A stretch of 64,000 nucleotides of DNA from Pseudoalteromonas nigrifaciens. Lineage in GTDB: Bacteria > Pseudomonadota > Gammaproteobacteria > Enterobacterales > Alteromonadaceae. Position 1 is the stretch's first letter, and every line of letters starts with the position of its first letter. The position numbers and the translations under genes are program-made. This document shows positions 26,295 through 36,105 of the stretch, piece after piece. The stretch spans positions 2,170,001 through 2,234,000 of the forward strand of contig NZ_CP011036.1 in the NCBI RefSeq assembly GCF_002221505.1. Direction: 5' to 3'. The notes beneath the pieces are model-generated. The model made no database searches. It saw only the letters and a list, made by a program, of their open reading frames with translations, and was not told the DNA's origin.

Positions 26295-29200
26295 ATGGCG
26301 TTTGAGCAATGGGCAGCCTTGCCTTGGGTGAAATCTCAAAAAGATAAAATTCAATGGGGGCAACTTAGCGGCAGCGGTTTAAGCATTGCTATTGCTGAGG
26401 GTGTAAAACAACAAGACAATTTAGTATTAATTGTAACCCCAGACACGCCAAGCGCCCTGCGCCTTGAAACCGAGCTAGAATATTTATTGCCCGACAACCC
26501 GGTAATGATATTTCCTGACTGGGAAACCCTACCTTACGACCATTTTTCTCCTCATCAAGATATTATTTCTGCCCGTTTAGCCACTTTAAATACGCTCAAA
26601 AACGAGCAACAAAGTGTTTTAATTGTCCCTGTTTCTACCTTAATGCTGCGCACCGCCCCGGCTTCGTTTATTTATGGGTCCACAATTAACTTTAAGGTGG
26701 GTGATAAGCTCGATACTCATAATTTCAGAAATAATTTAGAACAAGCGGGTTATTTAAACGTACAGCAAGTAATGGAGCACGGCGAGTACGCCATTCGCGG
26801 CTCTATTGTCGACTTATACCCTATGGGCAGCCCGCATCCTTTTAGACTCGACTTTTTTGACGACGAGCTCGACAGCATTCGTTTATTTGATGTTGAAACC
26901 CAGCGCTCAGATGAAAAAGTAGATAAAATTGAACTGCTCCCGGCACACGAATTTCCCACTAACGAAGCCGACATTGAACGCTTTAGAATAGCGTACCGTG
27001 AGAAGTTTGGTGCCAGCGCGCAGCAAGACTCTGTTTACATGCAAGTGAGTAAAGGTAATTGGCCTGCCGGTATAGAATATTATATGCCACTGTTTTTCGA
27101 GCAACTGGCCACTATTTTTGATTACCTACCTGAAACCACAACGGTAATGCAGCTCGGTGATTTAGAACATGCCGCCGATAATTTTTGGCATGACGTAAAC
27201 GTGCGCTATGAAAACCGCCGCGTAGACCCACTGCGTCCATTATTAGAGCCAAGCGCGCTGTATCAACCCATTAATGAATTGTTTGCTAATTTAGGGAATT
27301 ATTCGCGTATTCGCTTATCTCAAGCAAAGCTAGGTACAAAAGCAGGCAATAAAAATTTAACTGTTAGTGAATTACCTGTTATTCGCATTGATCATAAACA
27401 AAGCGAACCTTACGGTGCGTTTATAAACTATGTAGCGGCGCAAAAAAAGCACAAAGGCCGTATTTTACTAAGCGTAGAGTCGGATGGCCGGCGCGAGTCA
27501 TTACTGGGAGTATTAAAACCTAGCGGCTTAAAGTTTAAAGAATTTACTAGTTTTGAGCAGTTTACAAAAAGCCAAAGCGATGTTGGCCTAATTGTTAGCC
27601 CACTGGAGCAAAGTGTTGTATTAGGTACTAAACCTAGTTTATCTATTATCACCGAACAAGAACTGCTTGGCATAAAAGTATCGCAGCGCCGTCGCCGTAA
27701 GCATAAATACCAAGCCAGCCAAGATGCACTAATTCGTAACTTAGCCGAACTTAAAGAAGGCCAACCTATTGTACATCTTGATCACGGCGTTGGTCGCTAT
27801 CAAGGTTTGCAAACCATAGATGCCGCAGGCATTATCACTGAATTTGTTACCATTACTTACGCCAGTGAAGCAAAATTGTATGTACCGGTTTCGGCGCTGC
27901 ATATGCTAAGTCGTTATTCGGGCGGCGAAGAAGCCAGTGCACCACTGCATAAACTTGGCTCAGATGCATGGGACAAAGCTAAAAAACGTGCTGCTGAAAA
28001 AGTGCGCGATGTAGCCGCTGAGTTACTTGATATTTACGCTCAGCGCCAAGCAAAACCAGGGAATAAATTTACCCTCGATGCCCCAGCTTATCGCCAATTT
28101 AGCGACAGCTTCCCGTTTGAAGAAACCGACGATCAACGCAATGCCATTGAAGCCGTATTAGGCGATATGCAATCAAAACAAGCCATGGACCGTTTAGTGT
28201 GTGGCGATGTAGGCTTTGGTAAAACCGAAGTCGCCATGCGCGCCGCATTTGTAGCTGTTAACGATAACAAACAAGTAGCTATTTTGGTGCCTACAACATT
28301 ACTTGCCCAACAACACTTTGAAAACTTTAAAGACCGTTTTGCCGACTTTCCTATTGAGGTAGGTGTACTGTCGCGTTTTAACTCACCTAAAGAGCAAAAA
28401 GACACGCTTGAAAAAATGGCCAACGGCAAGCTCGATATTGTCATTGGTACTCATAAACTGATCCAGGCTGATATTATATTTAACGATTTAGGCTTATTAA
28501 TTGTTGATGAAGAACATCGCTTTGGGGTGCGCCAAAAGGAGAAGATTAAAGCGCTACGCGCCGATGTCGACATACTCACTTTAACTGCAACGCCTATCCC
28601 GCGTACCTTAAATATGGCCATGAGCGGTATGCGCGACTTATCTATTATTGCCACTCCACCTGCAAAGCGTTTAGCAGTAAAAACCTTTGTGCGCCAACGC
28701 GATGTAGAATTAATACGTGAAGCGGTACTTAGAGAAATTAAACGCGGTGGCCAAGTTTACTTTTTACATAATAACGTAGAGACAATTGAGCGCGTAGCAC
28801 AAGAAATAAGTGAATGGGTGCCCGAGGCAAACGTAACCAGTGCACATGGGCAAATGCGCGAGCAAGAGCTTGAGCAAATAATGGCTGACTTTTACCACCA
28901 AAAATACAACGTATTAGTGTGTACCACTATAATAGAAACCGGTATTGACATACCAACTGCTAACACCATAATTATGGATAGAGCCGACAAACTAGGTTTA
29001 GCGCAGTTACATCAATTACGTGGACGTGTTGGTCGCAGCCATCACCAAGCTTATGCCTACTTATTAACAGGCGATCCTAAAGCTCTTTCTAAAGATGCAA
29101 GCAAACGCTTACAAGCAATAGAGTCATTAGAAGACTTAGGCGCAGGTTTTGCACTAGCAACCCACGATTTAGAAATTCGTGGTGCGGGTGAACTTTTAGG

Positions 29201-29768
29201 TGATGATCAATCAGGACAAATGCAAACCATTGGCTTTAGCTTATACATGGAAATGCTTGAACAAGCAGTAAAAGCATTGCGAGAAGGCAAAGAGCCCACC
29301 CTTGAAAACCTCTTGCAAAAACAAACTGAGGTAGACTTAAAGCTACCGGCTTTATTACCCGATGATTATATTTACGATGTGAACGCACGTTTAGGTATGT
29401 ACAAGCGCGTTGCTAGTTGTGCTAATGTTGCCGATATGGACGAATTGCAGGTAGAATTAATCGACCGCTTTGGCTTATTACCCGACGCGGCTAAAAACCT
29501 CTTTAGCCTGCAGCAATTAAAAATGCGAGCAAGTGATTTAGGTATAACAAAAATTGAGGCAAACCCGAAAGGTGGTTACTTTGAATTTAGCCAAAACACT
29601 AAGGTTAATCCTAGCTTCATCATAGGCTTGATACAAAGTGCACCGCGCGTGTACAAAATGGATGGCGCAAATAAACTGCGCTTTGTTATTAGCGAGGCAA
29701 ATGCCCGCGAACGCTTGAAAATGGTCACTGCAATGCTTGCAGATTTCGAAAAAAAGGTTAGCCATTAA
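26295..29768 (+). CDS. mfd: Transcription-repair coupling factor Mfd
   Basis: DNA translocase that removes RNA polymerase stalled at lesions and recruits UvrA. 1157 residues, full length. In order: UvrB-like N-terminal domains (to about 340), the RNA polymerase interaction domain (LDHGVGRYQGL, about 495-505), the RecG-like motor with Walker A GDVGFGKTEVA at about 637, DEEH at about 737 and TATPIPRTLNMAMSG, and the C-terminal TRCF domain. GGAG precedes the ATG. The stop overlaps the csiV start (TAATG). Confidence 0.97.
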   Translation: MAFEQWAALPWVKSQKDKIQWGQLSGSGLSIAIAEGVKQQDNLVLIVTPDTPSALRLETELEYLLPDNPVMIFPDWETLPYDHFSPHQDIISARLATLNTLKNEQQSVLIVPVSTLMLRTAPASFIYGSTINFKVGDKLDTHNFRNNLEQAGYLNVQQVMEHGEYAIRGSIVDLYPMGSPHPFRLDFFDDELDSIRLFDVETQRSDEKVDKIELLPAHEFPTNEADIERFRIAYREKFGASAQQDSVYMQVSKGNWPAGIEYYMPLFFEQLATIFDYLPETTTVMQLGDLEHAADNFWHDVNVRYENRRVDPLRPLLEPSALYQPINELFANLGNYSRIRLSQAKLGTKAGNKNLTVSELPVIRIDHKQSEPYGAFINYVAAQKKHKGRILLSVESDGRRESLLGVLKPSGLKFKEFTSFEQFTKSQSDVGLIVSPLEQSVVLGTKPSLSIITEQELLGIKVSQRRRRKHKYQASQDALIRNLAELKEGQPIVHLDHGVGRYQGLQTIDAAGIITEFVTITYASEAKLYVPVSALHMLSRYSGGEEASAPLHKLGSDAWDKAKKRAAEKVRDVAAELLDIYAQRQAKPGNKFTLDAPAYRQFSDSFPFEETDDQRNAIEAVLGDMQSKQAMDRLVCGDVGFGKTEVAMRAAFVAVNDNKQVAILVPTTLLAQQHFENFKDRFADFPIEVGVLSRFNSPKEQKDTLEKMANGKLDIVIGTHKLIQADIIFNDLGLLIVDEEHRFGVRQKEKIKALRADVDILTLTATPIPRTLNMAMSGMRDLSIIATPPAKRLAVKTFVRQRDVELIREAVLREIKRGGQVYFLHNNVETIERVAQEISEWVPEANVTSAHGQMREQELEQIMADFYHQKYNVLVCTTIIETGIDIPTANTIIMDRADKLGLAQLHQLRGRVGRSHHQAYAYLLTGDPKALSKDASKRLQAIESLEDLGAGFALATHDLEIRGAGELLGDDQSGQMQTIGFSLYMEMLEQAVKALREGKEPTLENLLQKQTEVDLKLPALLPDDYIYDVNARLGMYKRVASCANVADMDELQVELIDRFGLLPDAAKNLFSLQQLKMRASDLGITKIEANPKGGYFEFSQNTKVNPSFIIGLIQSAPRVYKMDGANKLRFVISEANARERLKMVTAMLADFEKKVSH

Positions 29769-30604
29769 TGTTGCTAAAAAAATCGCTTATTATTTTATGC
29801 TGCTTATTTAGCAGCACCGCAATTGCTGAGCGCTGGTTTGAAGTAGAAGTACTGGTATTTAAACAACGCCCTGCTCCGTACTTACAAGAAGACTTTAGCC
29901 TTAAAAAACCAGCTATTGAAGATAAAAACACACTTGATTTACTCACCCCACTTTACACTGAGCAAGCTATGCAAGCGTGTATTGATGGCGATACACGCTT
30001 TGAAAAACGCTCTTTTACAGATTCTTTAGTTAACTCAAAACAGCAATCTGGGGTGTGTGATAACAGTATTGATTATTTAAAAAGTTATGAACACCTACCG
30101 GTAACACCGATTGTAGCTGCACAAGATACAATGCAGCAAACATACCTTTTAGCACCAACACAACTGCAATTTAACAGCCAACGCCAAGCCCTAGAGCGCA
30201 AAGGGTTAACGCCACTATTACATACTGGCTGGCGTTTTGAAGGGGCAAGTAAGTCGCGTGCACCTAGCATGCATTTAATCGCTGGTGAGCATATTAAAAG
30301 TGCAGAGCCTAGCGCCCCAAGTTATGCAAACCCAGACTTTATTAGTTTGGTTAACTCGCAAGATTCCTTTTTTAATGCACCTAAAGAACCCACTATGAAG
30401 TGGGAACTCGACGGTTTATTTAAAATACATTTACGCCATTATTTATACATAACCGCTAATTTCGATATTAGCCAAAAGCACGATAGTGGTGAAATAGAAG
30501 CCGCTCGTTTTTCACAATTTAGACGAGTAATAAGTGAAGAAATACACTATTTTGATCACCCTAGAATGGGGATGATCGTCCAAATTAGAAAATTCAAACA
30601 TTAA
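29768..30604 (+). CDS. csiV: CsiV-family periplasmic protein
   Basis: Member of the CsiV family; in Shewanella-type and Pseudomonas-type bacteria such proteins interact with penicillin-binding protein activators, but the role here is inferred. 278 residues with a signal peptide ending near SSTAIA and the hallmark ERWFEVEVLVFKQ directly after it. The C-terminal half has the family pattern (HYLYITANFD, SEEIHYFDHPRMGMIVQI). It shares one base with the mfd stop, the usual mfd-csiV layout. Confidence 0.82.
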   Translation: MLLKKSLIILCCLFSSTAIAERWFEVEVLVFKQRPAPYLQEDFSLKKPAIEDKNTLDLLTPLYTEQAMQACIDGDTRFEKRSFTDSLVNSKQQSGVCDNSIDYLKSYEHLPVTPIVAAQDTMQQTYLLAPTQLQFNSQRQALERKGLTPLLHTGWRFEGASKSRAPSMHLIAGEHIKSAEPSAPSYANPDFISLVNSQDSFFNAPKEPTMKWELDGLFKIHLRHYLYITANFDISQKHDSGEIEAARFSQFRRVISEEIHYFDHPRMGMIVQIRKFKH

Positions 30605-30635
30605 TATGATGTTATTTAACACATAGGAAATAACA

Positions 30636-30890
30636 ATGAAAAAACTCCTGATTATTGCAGCAACGCTAAGCCTAGCGGCATGTTCTAAAGTAAATGTTGA
30701 GAACTACGAAAAAATAAAAATTGGTATGGATAAATCAGAAGTTGAAGTTTTTTTAGGAAGCGCTGATAACTGCGTAGAAAAAACACTGCATACCAACTGC
30801 GTTTGGGGTGACGATGCGAAAAATATCGAAATTATACTCGTATCAAACAAGGTAACTTTATTTACCAAAAAAGGGTTAGCAAACAACTAA
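30636..30890 (+). CDS. Small SmpA/OmlA-like lipoprotein
   Basis: 84 residues. A lipobox (LSLAAC, Cys16) predicts lipid attachment. The mature part (YEKIKIGMDKSEVEVFLG) follows the BamE/SmpA-like or DUF3862-like pattern of small lipoproteins with a two-strand, two-helix fold, and has two more Cys (DNCVEK, TNCVWG) that could form a disulfide. It is too divergent to be called BamE. AGGAAAT lies before the ATG. Confidence 0.75.
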   Translation: MKKLLIIAATLSLAACSKVNVENYEKIKIGMDKSEVEVFLGSADNCVEKTLHTNCVWGDDAKNIEIILVSNKVTLFTKKGLANN

Positions 30891-30904
30891 CGCTAACCCT
30901 TTAG

Positions 30905-30948
30905 AGGAATAACATGGGATGTAACCGGTTACAGCCTTTGTTATTCCT
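30905..30948. terminator. Nested palindrome at convergent gene ends
   Basis: Outer arms AGGAATAACA and TGTTATTCCT are perfect inverted copies, and an inner perfect palindrome GTAACCGGTTAC sits at the centre. It covers the end of the 455-residue gene on the minus strand. It could form a cruciform-like terminator for both convergent transcripts, although no T-tract follows; a protein-binding site is the alternative. Confidence 0.45.
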
Positions 30949-32308
30949 GCTTAGTACCGTCATCAGAGTAAATAAGTTCAATATTAACTATTTTACTGCG
31001 GTTCATGGTTATTTTATAACGCTGATACAGCTTTTTATCTCGCTCGGTTAGCACTAATACCATATTTAATTGATAACGCCGCTCTACAGCCTGCTTAGAA
31101 ACCTTATTACTCTCAAGATGATATAACTTACCCTCACCTTTTTTAAGATAGCGAGAAAACGGCGCAAGGCTAAATTGCAGTGTTTGATGCAAGCTATCGT
31201 AACCCGGTAAAAACTCTCGGGCATTTACACGTGTTTCGCTAGCAAAGTGTAACCACTGTGCAGCGAGCTTATTTTGTTGGCGGCGTTTGGAGAAAATAGC
31301 ACGTACTTCTTTGGGGATTTTTTTAAAGCGCGTATATTCTAACCAAATAAACTGACTCGCTACTTTGTCTTTAGTCACGCTATTTTTAAAAATAAAACGC
31401 CACTTAGGCCGCCCACGCACAATAGAGCGCCAAATAATTCGGGTTATATCTTCTTTAAATATTTCGCGAAGGCCATAAATAAGCCCCAATATTAAGATTA
31501 ATGTTGCTGTAACTTCTGTAAAAGTTGCGCGTGCATTGAGTATAACTATCATCACTAACGCCATAATTACAGCGGTTACCGAGCCCTTAACTAAACGTTT
31601 TAAATAACTATTAAGATAGCGAGTTTGGCGGTTTAAAATTACACCATGTTCAATTAAACGCTGCAATAACCGCATTTTATTAGTAATGCGGTTTGCATCT
31701 TTAAGGGTTGATTCTGAATTATATTGTTGCTCTTCGCGATAACTGTTTTCTGACTTACAAAAGTTAACTAAGTCGTTGCGCTCTTTTGCATAGTCACTAC
31801 TGCGCGGTCCTTCATCGAGCAGTTTTAAAAACGACTGCTCTATTTGCCAACTAAGGTAGTTATCGGCATTGGTGTAAAATGAAATTAGCTTTTCATCTTC
31901 AGGGGTATAACGTCTTAGTTTTCTTAATAAGCTTTGGCTTTGCTCGCACAGCTCACCCGCCCGTTGATAAAATTCATCAGGGTCTTCTATTTTGAGGGTT
32001 TCTTTAATATCTGCATCAATAGCCAAGCGCACCTGATAACAATACAAATTGAGGTTTTGTCGGTAATCTCGCTGCTCACCTTTGTTTTTACTTACAAAAC
32101 GGCTTCGCACTAGCGGTAGGTGAATATTATTGGCGTTATAAGCTAAATAAGATTTAAATTGATTATTAAAATAGGATTCTTCACTAAGGGTTTGTGCATT
32201 CACGCCCATTTCGTTGGGGATCGAAAAGTATAAATCAAGGCGTTGCTCTGAGCGTTGGCCCAGCTGCGGTTCAATAATAAAAGATAAATTCTCATCTTGC
32301 TTTAACAA
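30941..32308 (-). CDS. Unrecognised membrane protein with two central helices
   Basis: Not recognised. 455 residues, complete frame. A soluble N-terminal half (1-240) has several helical, charged stretches. Two hydrophobic segments lie close together at about 243-259 and 264-283, with positive residues on both sides, suggesting a hairpin with both termini in the cytoplasm. The C-terminal 170 residues are basic, with beta-like pattern near the end. No nucleotide-binding or metal motif is visible. It is alone between convergent and co-directional neighbours. The length and codon pattern leave little doubt that it is a gene. Confidence 0.8.
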   Translation of the reverse strand: MLKQDENLSFIIEPQLGQRSEQRLDLYFSIPNEMGVNAQTLSEESYFNNQFKSYLAYNANNIHLPLVRSRFVSKNKGEQRDYRQNLNLYCYQVRLAIDADIKETLKIEDPDEFYQRAGELCEQSQSLLRKLRRYTPEDEKLISFYTNADNYLSWQIEQSFLKLLDEGPRSSDYAKERNDLVNFCKSENSYREEQQYNSESTLKDANRITNKMRLLQRLIEHGVILNRQTRYLNSYLKRLVKGSVTAVIMALVMIVILNARATFTEVTATLILILGLIYGLREIFKEDITRIIWRSIVRGRPKWRFIFKNSVTKDKVASQFIWLEYTRFKKIPKEVRAIFSKRRQQNKLAAQWLHFASETRVNAREFLPGYDSLHQTLQFSLAPFSRYLKKGEGKLYHLESNKVSKQAVERRYQLNMVLVLTERDKKLYQRYKITMNRSKIVNIELIYSDDGTKQE

Positions 32309-32369
32309 TTAAATCTCCTTGTAATATAGCTCCTTAGTGTACTTGCCTGAAGTATTTTGTTCAATAAAA

Positions 32370-32393
32370 AAGGCCTAGTAAAAACTAGGCCTT
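32370..32393 (-). terminator. Terminator of the TonB receptor gene
   Basis: A 10-bp stem (AAGGCCTAGT and its complement) with a 4-base loop; on the minus strand it is followed by TTTTT, 20 bases after the receptor stop. Confidence 0.85.
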
Positions 32394-32412
32394 AAAATAT
32401 TTATTATGCTAA

Positions 32413-34860
32413 TTAAAATTTAAAATTAACACTCGCAAAAATACGCGAACCAATTACATCGTATACTTCAGGAACTGTTCCCATATCATTACCACCTAAT
32501 ACAGACTCAGGCTCTTTATCAAAGATATTATTCATACCACCAGTAATGCGTAAATCATCACTTACGCTGTAGCTCATAGAAATATCATGATAAACAGTAT
32601 TGTCAGTGCTAAAGAAATCACCGTCATACTCGCCATCCATTCCTTTAACGAATCTTGCATTATAAAGAAGGCTTAAAGCTTCACTTACATCGTAATTTAC
32701 AGATAGATTTGATTTGATTTTAGCATAGCCACCGATATTGCCATCGATAGTGCCTGTGTAATCAATATCATCTTGTTCAAATTCGATTAAGTATGTTGTA
32801 TCAAGGTTGATACCATAGTTATCTGCTTTGTATGAGATATTCCAATCAACACCAGAAGTTTTTTGCGAGCCAACATTTGTTAATGCTGAACTCATATTTG
32901 ATAAATCACCTGTTGATGTAATATTGATTGCTGAACATGACTCAAGCGTACCAGCAAAACAACTTCTCATTTCGTTTTGAACGTCTAGACGCGTAATTGC
33001 ATCAGTTATATCAAACTTCCAGTAATCCATGGTGCTTGATAAGCCATCAGTAATTTCCCATACCATACCAAAAGTAAATGACTTACTTTCTTCTGCTTTA
33101 AGGTTTTTGTCACTGGTGTAATTTACTTCGATTTGAGGGTCTTGCTCATTACCCCATGGATCTGCAAGGTAATCGAATGAGCCTGAGTTACCACCAAAAA
33201 GCTCAGCAACATTAGGTGCCCTAAAGCCAGTCGCTAATACAGAGCGAACCATAAATTCATCTGTTACGTTCCAAGTTGCACCAAGCTTCCACGTTGTTGC
33301 ACCACCAAACGTTGAGTAGTTATCGTAACGTGCAGCACCTTCAATTGTTACTGACTCAAGCACTGGCATAGACGCTTCAAAATACACAGACTGTACTGAG
33401 TAATCACCTTCAGTTGGATCTTGTTGTGCAGCTGTACTTTCACCACGTTGAGTGATCATATCTGGAGTGTAATAACCACTTTCAAATCTGTTTTCAACAC
33501 CAATTGCATAACCAATATCGTTATCTGTTAGTGCACTGTAACCTGCAGCTAGGATAAACTGCTCGTTACCACCTTCATTTGACTCAGTGTAAATTGCACC
33601 ATCTGACACTAACATATCACGATTTAATGCATCGCCAGCAAACCAAAGCGCTTGATTAGCATAAATGCTTTGCTCAACATTACTTGCATGGATAGAATTT
33701 TGAACTTTATCCTTAGAATCATTACGGCCATAAGTAGCACTTACATCCCAGCTAGCATCATTGTCTAGTGTACCCATTAATGCAACTGACGCTCTATATG
33801 TATCGGTTTTTTGCTCATAAATACGAGGACCAGCATCAACCATTCTACGGCGGTACTCTAAGGTATCTGCAAGTACACCATTACCATCTACAAAAGCACT
33901 TGTATAAGCAGCATCTAAATTCGTTGTTTTTAAATCTATGCTTGCTGGCTGTGGCGCAAGTTGTTGAGTCGAATCACGGCGCGTATACATCAAATCAACA
34001 TTAAATGTTGTATCTGAGTCTAACTCTTTATCAAAGCTAGTAAAAATACTGTACAAGTCATTTGGTGTTTGTGCATAGCTAGAAGTCGAATAATCATAGC
34101 CTTTATTGCGGTCTATAAAACCACCATTTCCATCTGGCATTTTACTACCAAGTGTTCCCTCAGGAATATATGATGATTGACCTGGCTCTACAAAGCTTCT
34201 GTCTGATTGGATTATTTCGCCGCGGCTTGAATACTGTGCACCTACAACTAAATTACCTTCAGCAATTTGCATTCCGTGTAATAAACTTACACCGTAGTTA
34301 TTACCATCGCCTTTTGTAGTGCGGCTACCTTCTACATTAACTTCTGAGCCTTCAAAATCTTTTTTTGTTATTATATTAACAACACCAGCGATAGCATCTG
34401 AACCATATACTGCAGAAGCACCGTCTTTTAAAATTTCAATAGACTTTATCATTGCAACTGGAATCGTATTTAAATCAACAGACGAATCTGCACCAGTTCC
34501 AGATGAAACCATACGACGACCATTTAATAATACTAGGGTACGCTTGGAGCTCATACCACGTAGGTTTACAGTAGCAGTGCCACCTGAACCATTATTACTC
34601 GAACCACCTAAGCTCATCCCTGCCGCTGATGGTTGATTAGAAAGCACGTCTGCAACTGATGTATAACCACTCTTTGCAATAAAGTCATCGCCAATAACTG
34701 TAATAGGGCTAGCCGTTTCCATATCTGTACGGTTAATACGAGAACCTGTTACTTGAATTTTTTCAATTGATTTTGCCGCTTCGTCAGCCGCTAAAACTTG
34801 CACACTTGAGAACATTGGAATAGCAGCGATAACCGCTAAGCCAAGAGTTGATTTTTTCAT
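32413..34860 (-). CDS. TonB-dependent receptor
   Basis: Outer-membrane active transporter. 815 residues: signal peptide (about 1-24, ending VLA), a TonB-box-like IEKIQVTGSRI, a plug domain (about 45-160, DVLSNQPSAAGM, NLRGMSSKRTLVLLNGRRM, YGSDAIAGVVNIIT) and a 22-strand barrel ending in FASVNFKF with the terminal aromatic residue. The substrate is unknown; this branch (long plug with GRRM) is common in marine bacteria and is often used for carbohydrates or peptides. No degradative gene lies beside it, so it gives no clue to the ligand. Confidence 0.92.
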   Translation of the reverse strand: MKKSTLGLAVIAAIPMFSSVQVLAADEAAKSIEKIQVTGSRINRTDMETASPITVIGDDFIAKSGYTSVADVLSNQPSAAGMSLGGSSNNGSGGTATVNLRGMSSKRTLVLLNGRRMVSSGTGADSSVDLNTIPVAMIKSIEILKDGASAVYGSDAIAGVVNIITKKDFEGSEVNVEGSRTTKGDGNNYGVSLLHGMQIAEGNLVVGAQYSSRGEIIQSDRSFVEPGQSSYIPEGTLGSKMPDGNGGFIDRNKGYDYSTSSYAQTPNDLYSIFTSFDKELDSDTTFNVDLMYTRRDSTQQLAPQPASIDLKTTNLDAAYTSAFVDGNGVLADTLEYRRRMVDAGPRIYEQKTDTYRASVALMGTLDNDASWDVSATYGRNDSKDKVQNSIHASNVEQSIYANQALWFAGDALNRDMLVSDGAIYTESNEGGNEQFILAAGYSALTDNDIGYAIGVENRFESGYYTPDMITQRGESTAAQQDPTEGDYSVQSVYFEASMPVLESVTIEGAARYDNYSTFGGATTWKLGATWNVTDEFMVRSVLATGFRAPNVAELFGGNSGSFDYLADPWGNEQDPQIEVNYTSDKNLKAEESKSFTFGMVWEITDGLSSTMDYWKFDITDAITRLDVQNEMRSCFAGTLESCSAINITSTGDLSNMSSALTNVGSQKTSGVDWNISYKADNYGINLDTTYLIEFEQDDIDYTGTIDGNIGGYAKIKSNLSVNYDVSEALSLLYNARFVKGMDGEYDGDFFSTDNTVYHDISMSYSVSDDLRITGGMNNIFDKEPESVLGGNDMGTVPEVYDVIGSRIFASVNFKF

Positions 34861-35682
34861 GGATGAACCCTACTTGTTGAAAATTTACCTAAATGGTAAT
34901 GCTCACTTTTATAAGAATTGTGAGTCAGAAAACAGCAACTTAGGCGTGATTAACTGAACAAAAACTTAACGAATGGATAATTAAAAACCAACCGAAAAAC
35001 ACAACACCCAAAAAAGGTACAAACGTTACACTATGTTTCCTTGTTAATTAATAAATACACTTCAAAATCAATACACTAAATGCATTGCGCTACATTAAAA
35101 GCACAGGTGAAATCAAACTAATGGACTTTGTAATTAAATGTAATTAACTCAACAATGTACCTTTTACCGGTAATTTAACAAGTTAATCACAGTAGGTTAT
35201 TAAAACCGTAAAACTAGATGTTAATTGATAACTATATTTATGCGCTTTGAGTAATTAATTAGTCTGATTTAACGCATATATAGCTTTTAAAGGAGAGATT
35301 TTTTATTCAGCCAAGATTAAACAAGTAAACTATTCACCAATTTAATGAAGCAATGATTGCCTCAAACCTAGTAGTACACTTAATTAACCAAATACCATTG
35401 ATGCATTTTTCGAAATTAAAAAGAGAAAGTAAAAATTACAAAAGGCAGGAGTGCTAAGTGCTAGCTAAAATGATGTGAGCGTACGAAGTACTCTTATTGT
35501 AGGCTTAATCTTCTTGCGCTAAAGCTAACCCTCTGTGGATTTAGCTTTTCTGCGCCAAGAAATAAAAAGTAACGCTTAACTTAAAGAGAGTAAGCACAAC
35601 TAAACTGATCTCAACCAGAATGCTTATCTCCCTGCTGCAAATTAAGCAAGCTACTTAATAAGCAATATAAGCAATGGCATGT
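34861..35682. other. 820-base AT-rich intergenic region
   Basis: No reading frame with family features was found. The part next to 34860 should hold the promoter of the minus-strand receptor gene. A structured hairpin lies at 35511-35561. The rest is AT-rich with short runs such as GTAATTAAATGTAATTAA. It is the longest non-coding gap of the window. Confidence 0.6.
35511..35561. ncRNA. Long imperfect hairpin, possible structured RNA or terminator
   Basis: The outer arms TTCTTGCGC and GCGCCAAGAA pair with one bulge, and the inner arms AAAGCTAA and TTAGCTTT pair perfectly around an 11-base loop. It lies in the 820-base gap, about 120 bases downstream of the minus-strand lipoprotein gene, so it may end that transcript or be part of a small RNA. 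Only the structure is seen; the function is a guess. Confidence 0.3.
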
Positions 35683-36105
35683 TTAGTAAGTAACGTAAAA
35701 ATAATAGTATACCGAGTTGCTTTGCTGTGTTGCCTCATCGGTTACGTTAAGGATTAATTTCCACAGCATATTTTTTTCAGCGCAAATACCTACCATAGTT
35801 TCACTTTGCCAAGTGTTGCCATAGCGCTTAAATTGCTGAGGAATATACCCCATATACATAGTTACGCCTTCAAGTTTTGCATTCGTAATAACATGCCCTT
35901 TAGGTAACTCGGCAAATATGGAGAATGGTGTTTCAGGGGATAAATCACCATCGCTAAGCCACACTTTAACGCCATTTGGAAAAGTACAGGCTAAACCGGC
36001 TTCGCAAGCAAGGTTTTTTAATTGTTGTGTATCGCTGGTTTTTGAATAATCACACGCAACTAAAAAAATTAGTAAAAAAAACAAACATACTCTATATATA
36101 TACAT
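35683..36105 (-). CDS. Putative lipoprotein divergent from ccoN
   Basis: Function unknown. Read from the ATG at 36105 (140 residues), it starts with basic and hydrophobic residues and a lipobox (IFLVAC, Cys18). The upstream start at 36159 would add 18 residues and give a poor signal, so the internal ATG is preferred. The mature part has Cys in NLACEAGLACTF and GICAEKN, and a beta-rich pattern (FPNGVKVWLSDGDLSPETPF) like copper- or cytochrome-assembly accessory domains, though no metal motif is clear. Its place beside the cbb3 oxidase operon suggests a link to assembly. Confidence 0.65.
   Translation of the reverse strand: MYIYRVCLFFLLIFLVACDYSKTSDTQQLKNLACEAGLACTFPNGVKVWLSDGDLSPETPFSIFAELPKGHVITNAKLEGVTMYMGYIPQQFKRYGNTWQSETMVGICAEKNMLWKLILNVTDEATQQSNSVYYYFYVTY

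Noticed and set aside
34861..35682. A small gene in the 820-base gap (AAAGGAGAG at about 35290)
   Set aside because: The frame after the ribosome-binding-site-like sequence lacks a proper start codon and stops within about ten codons.
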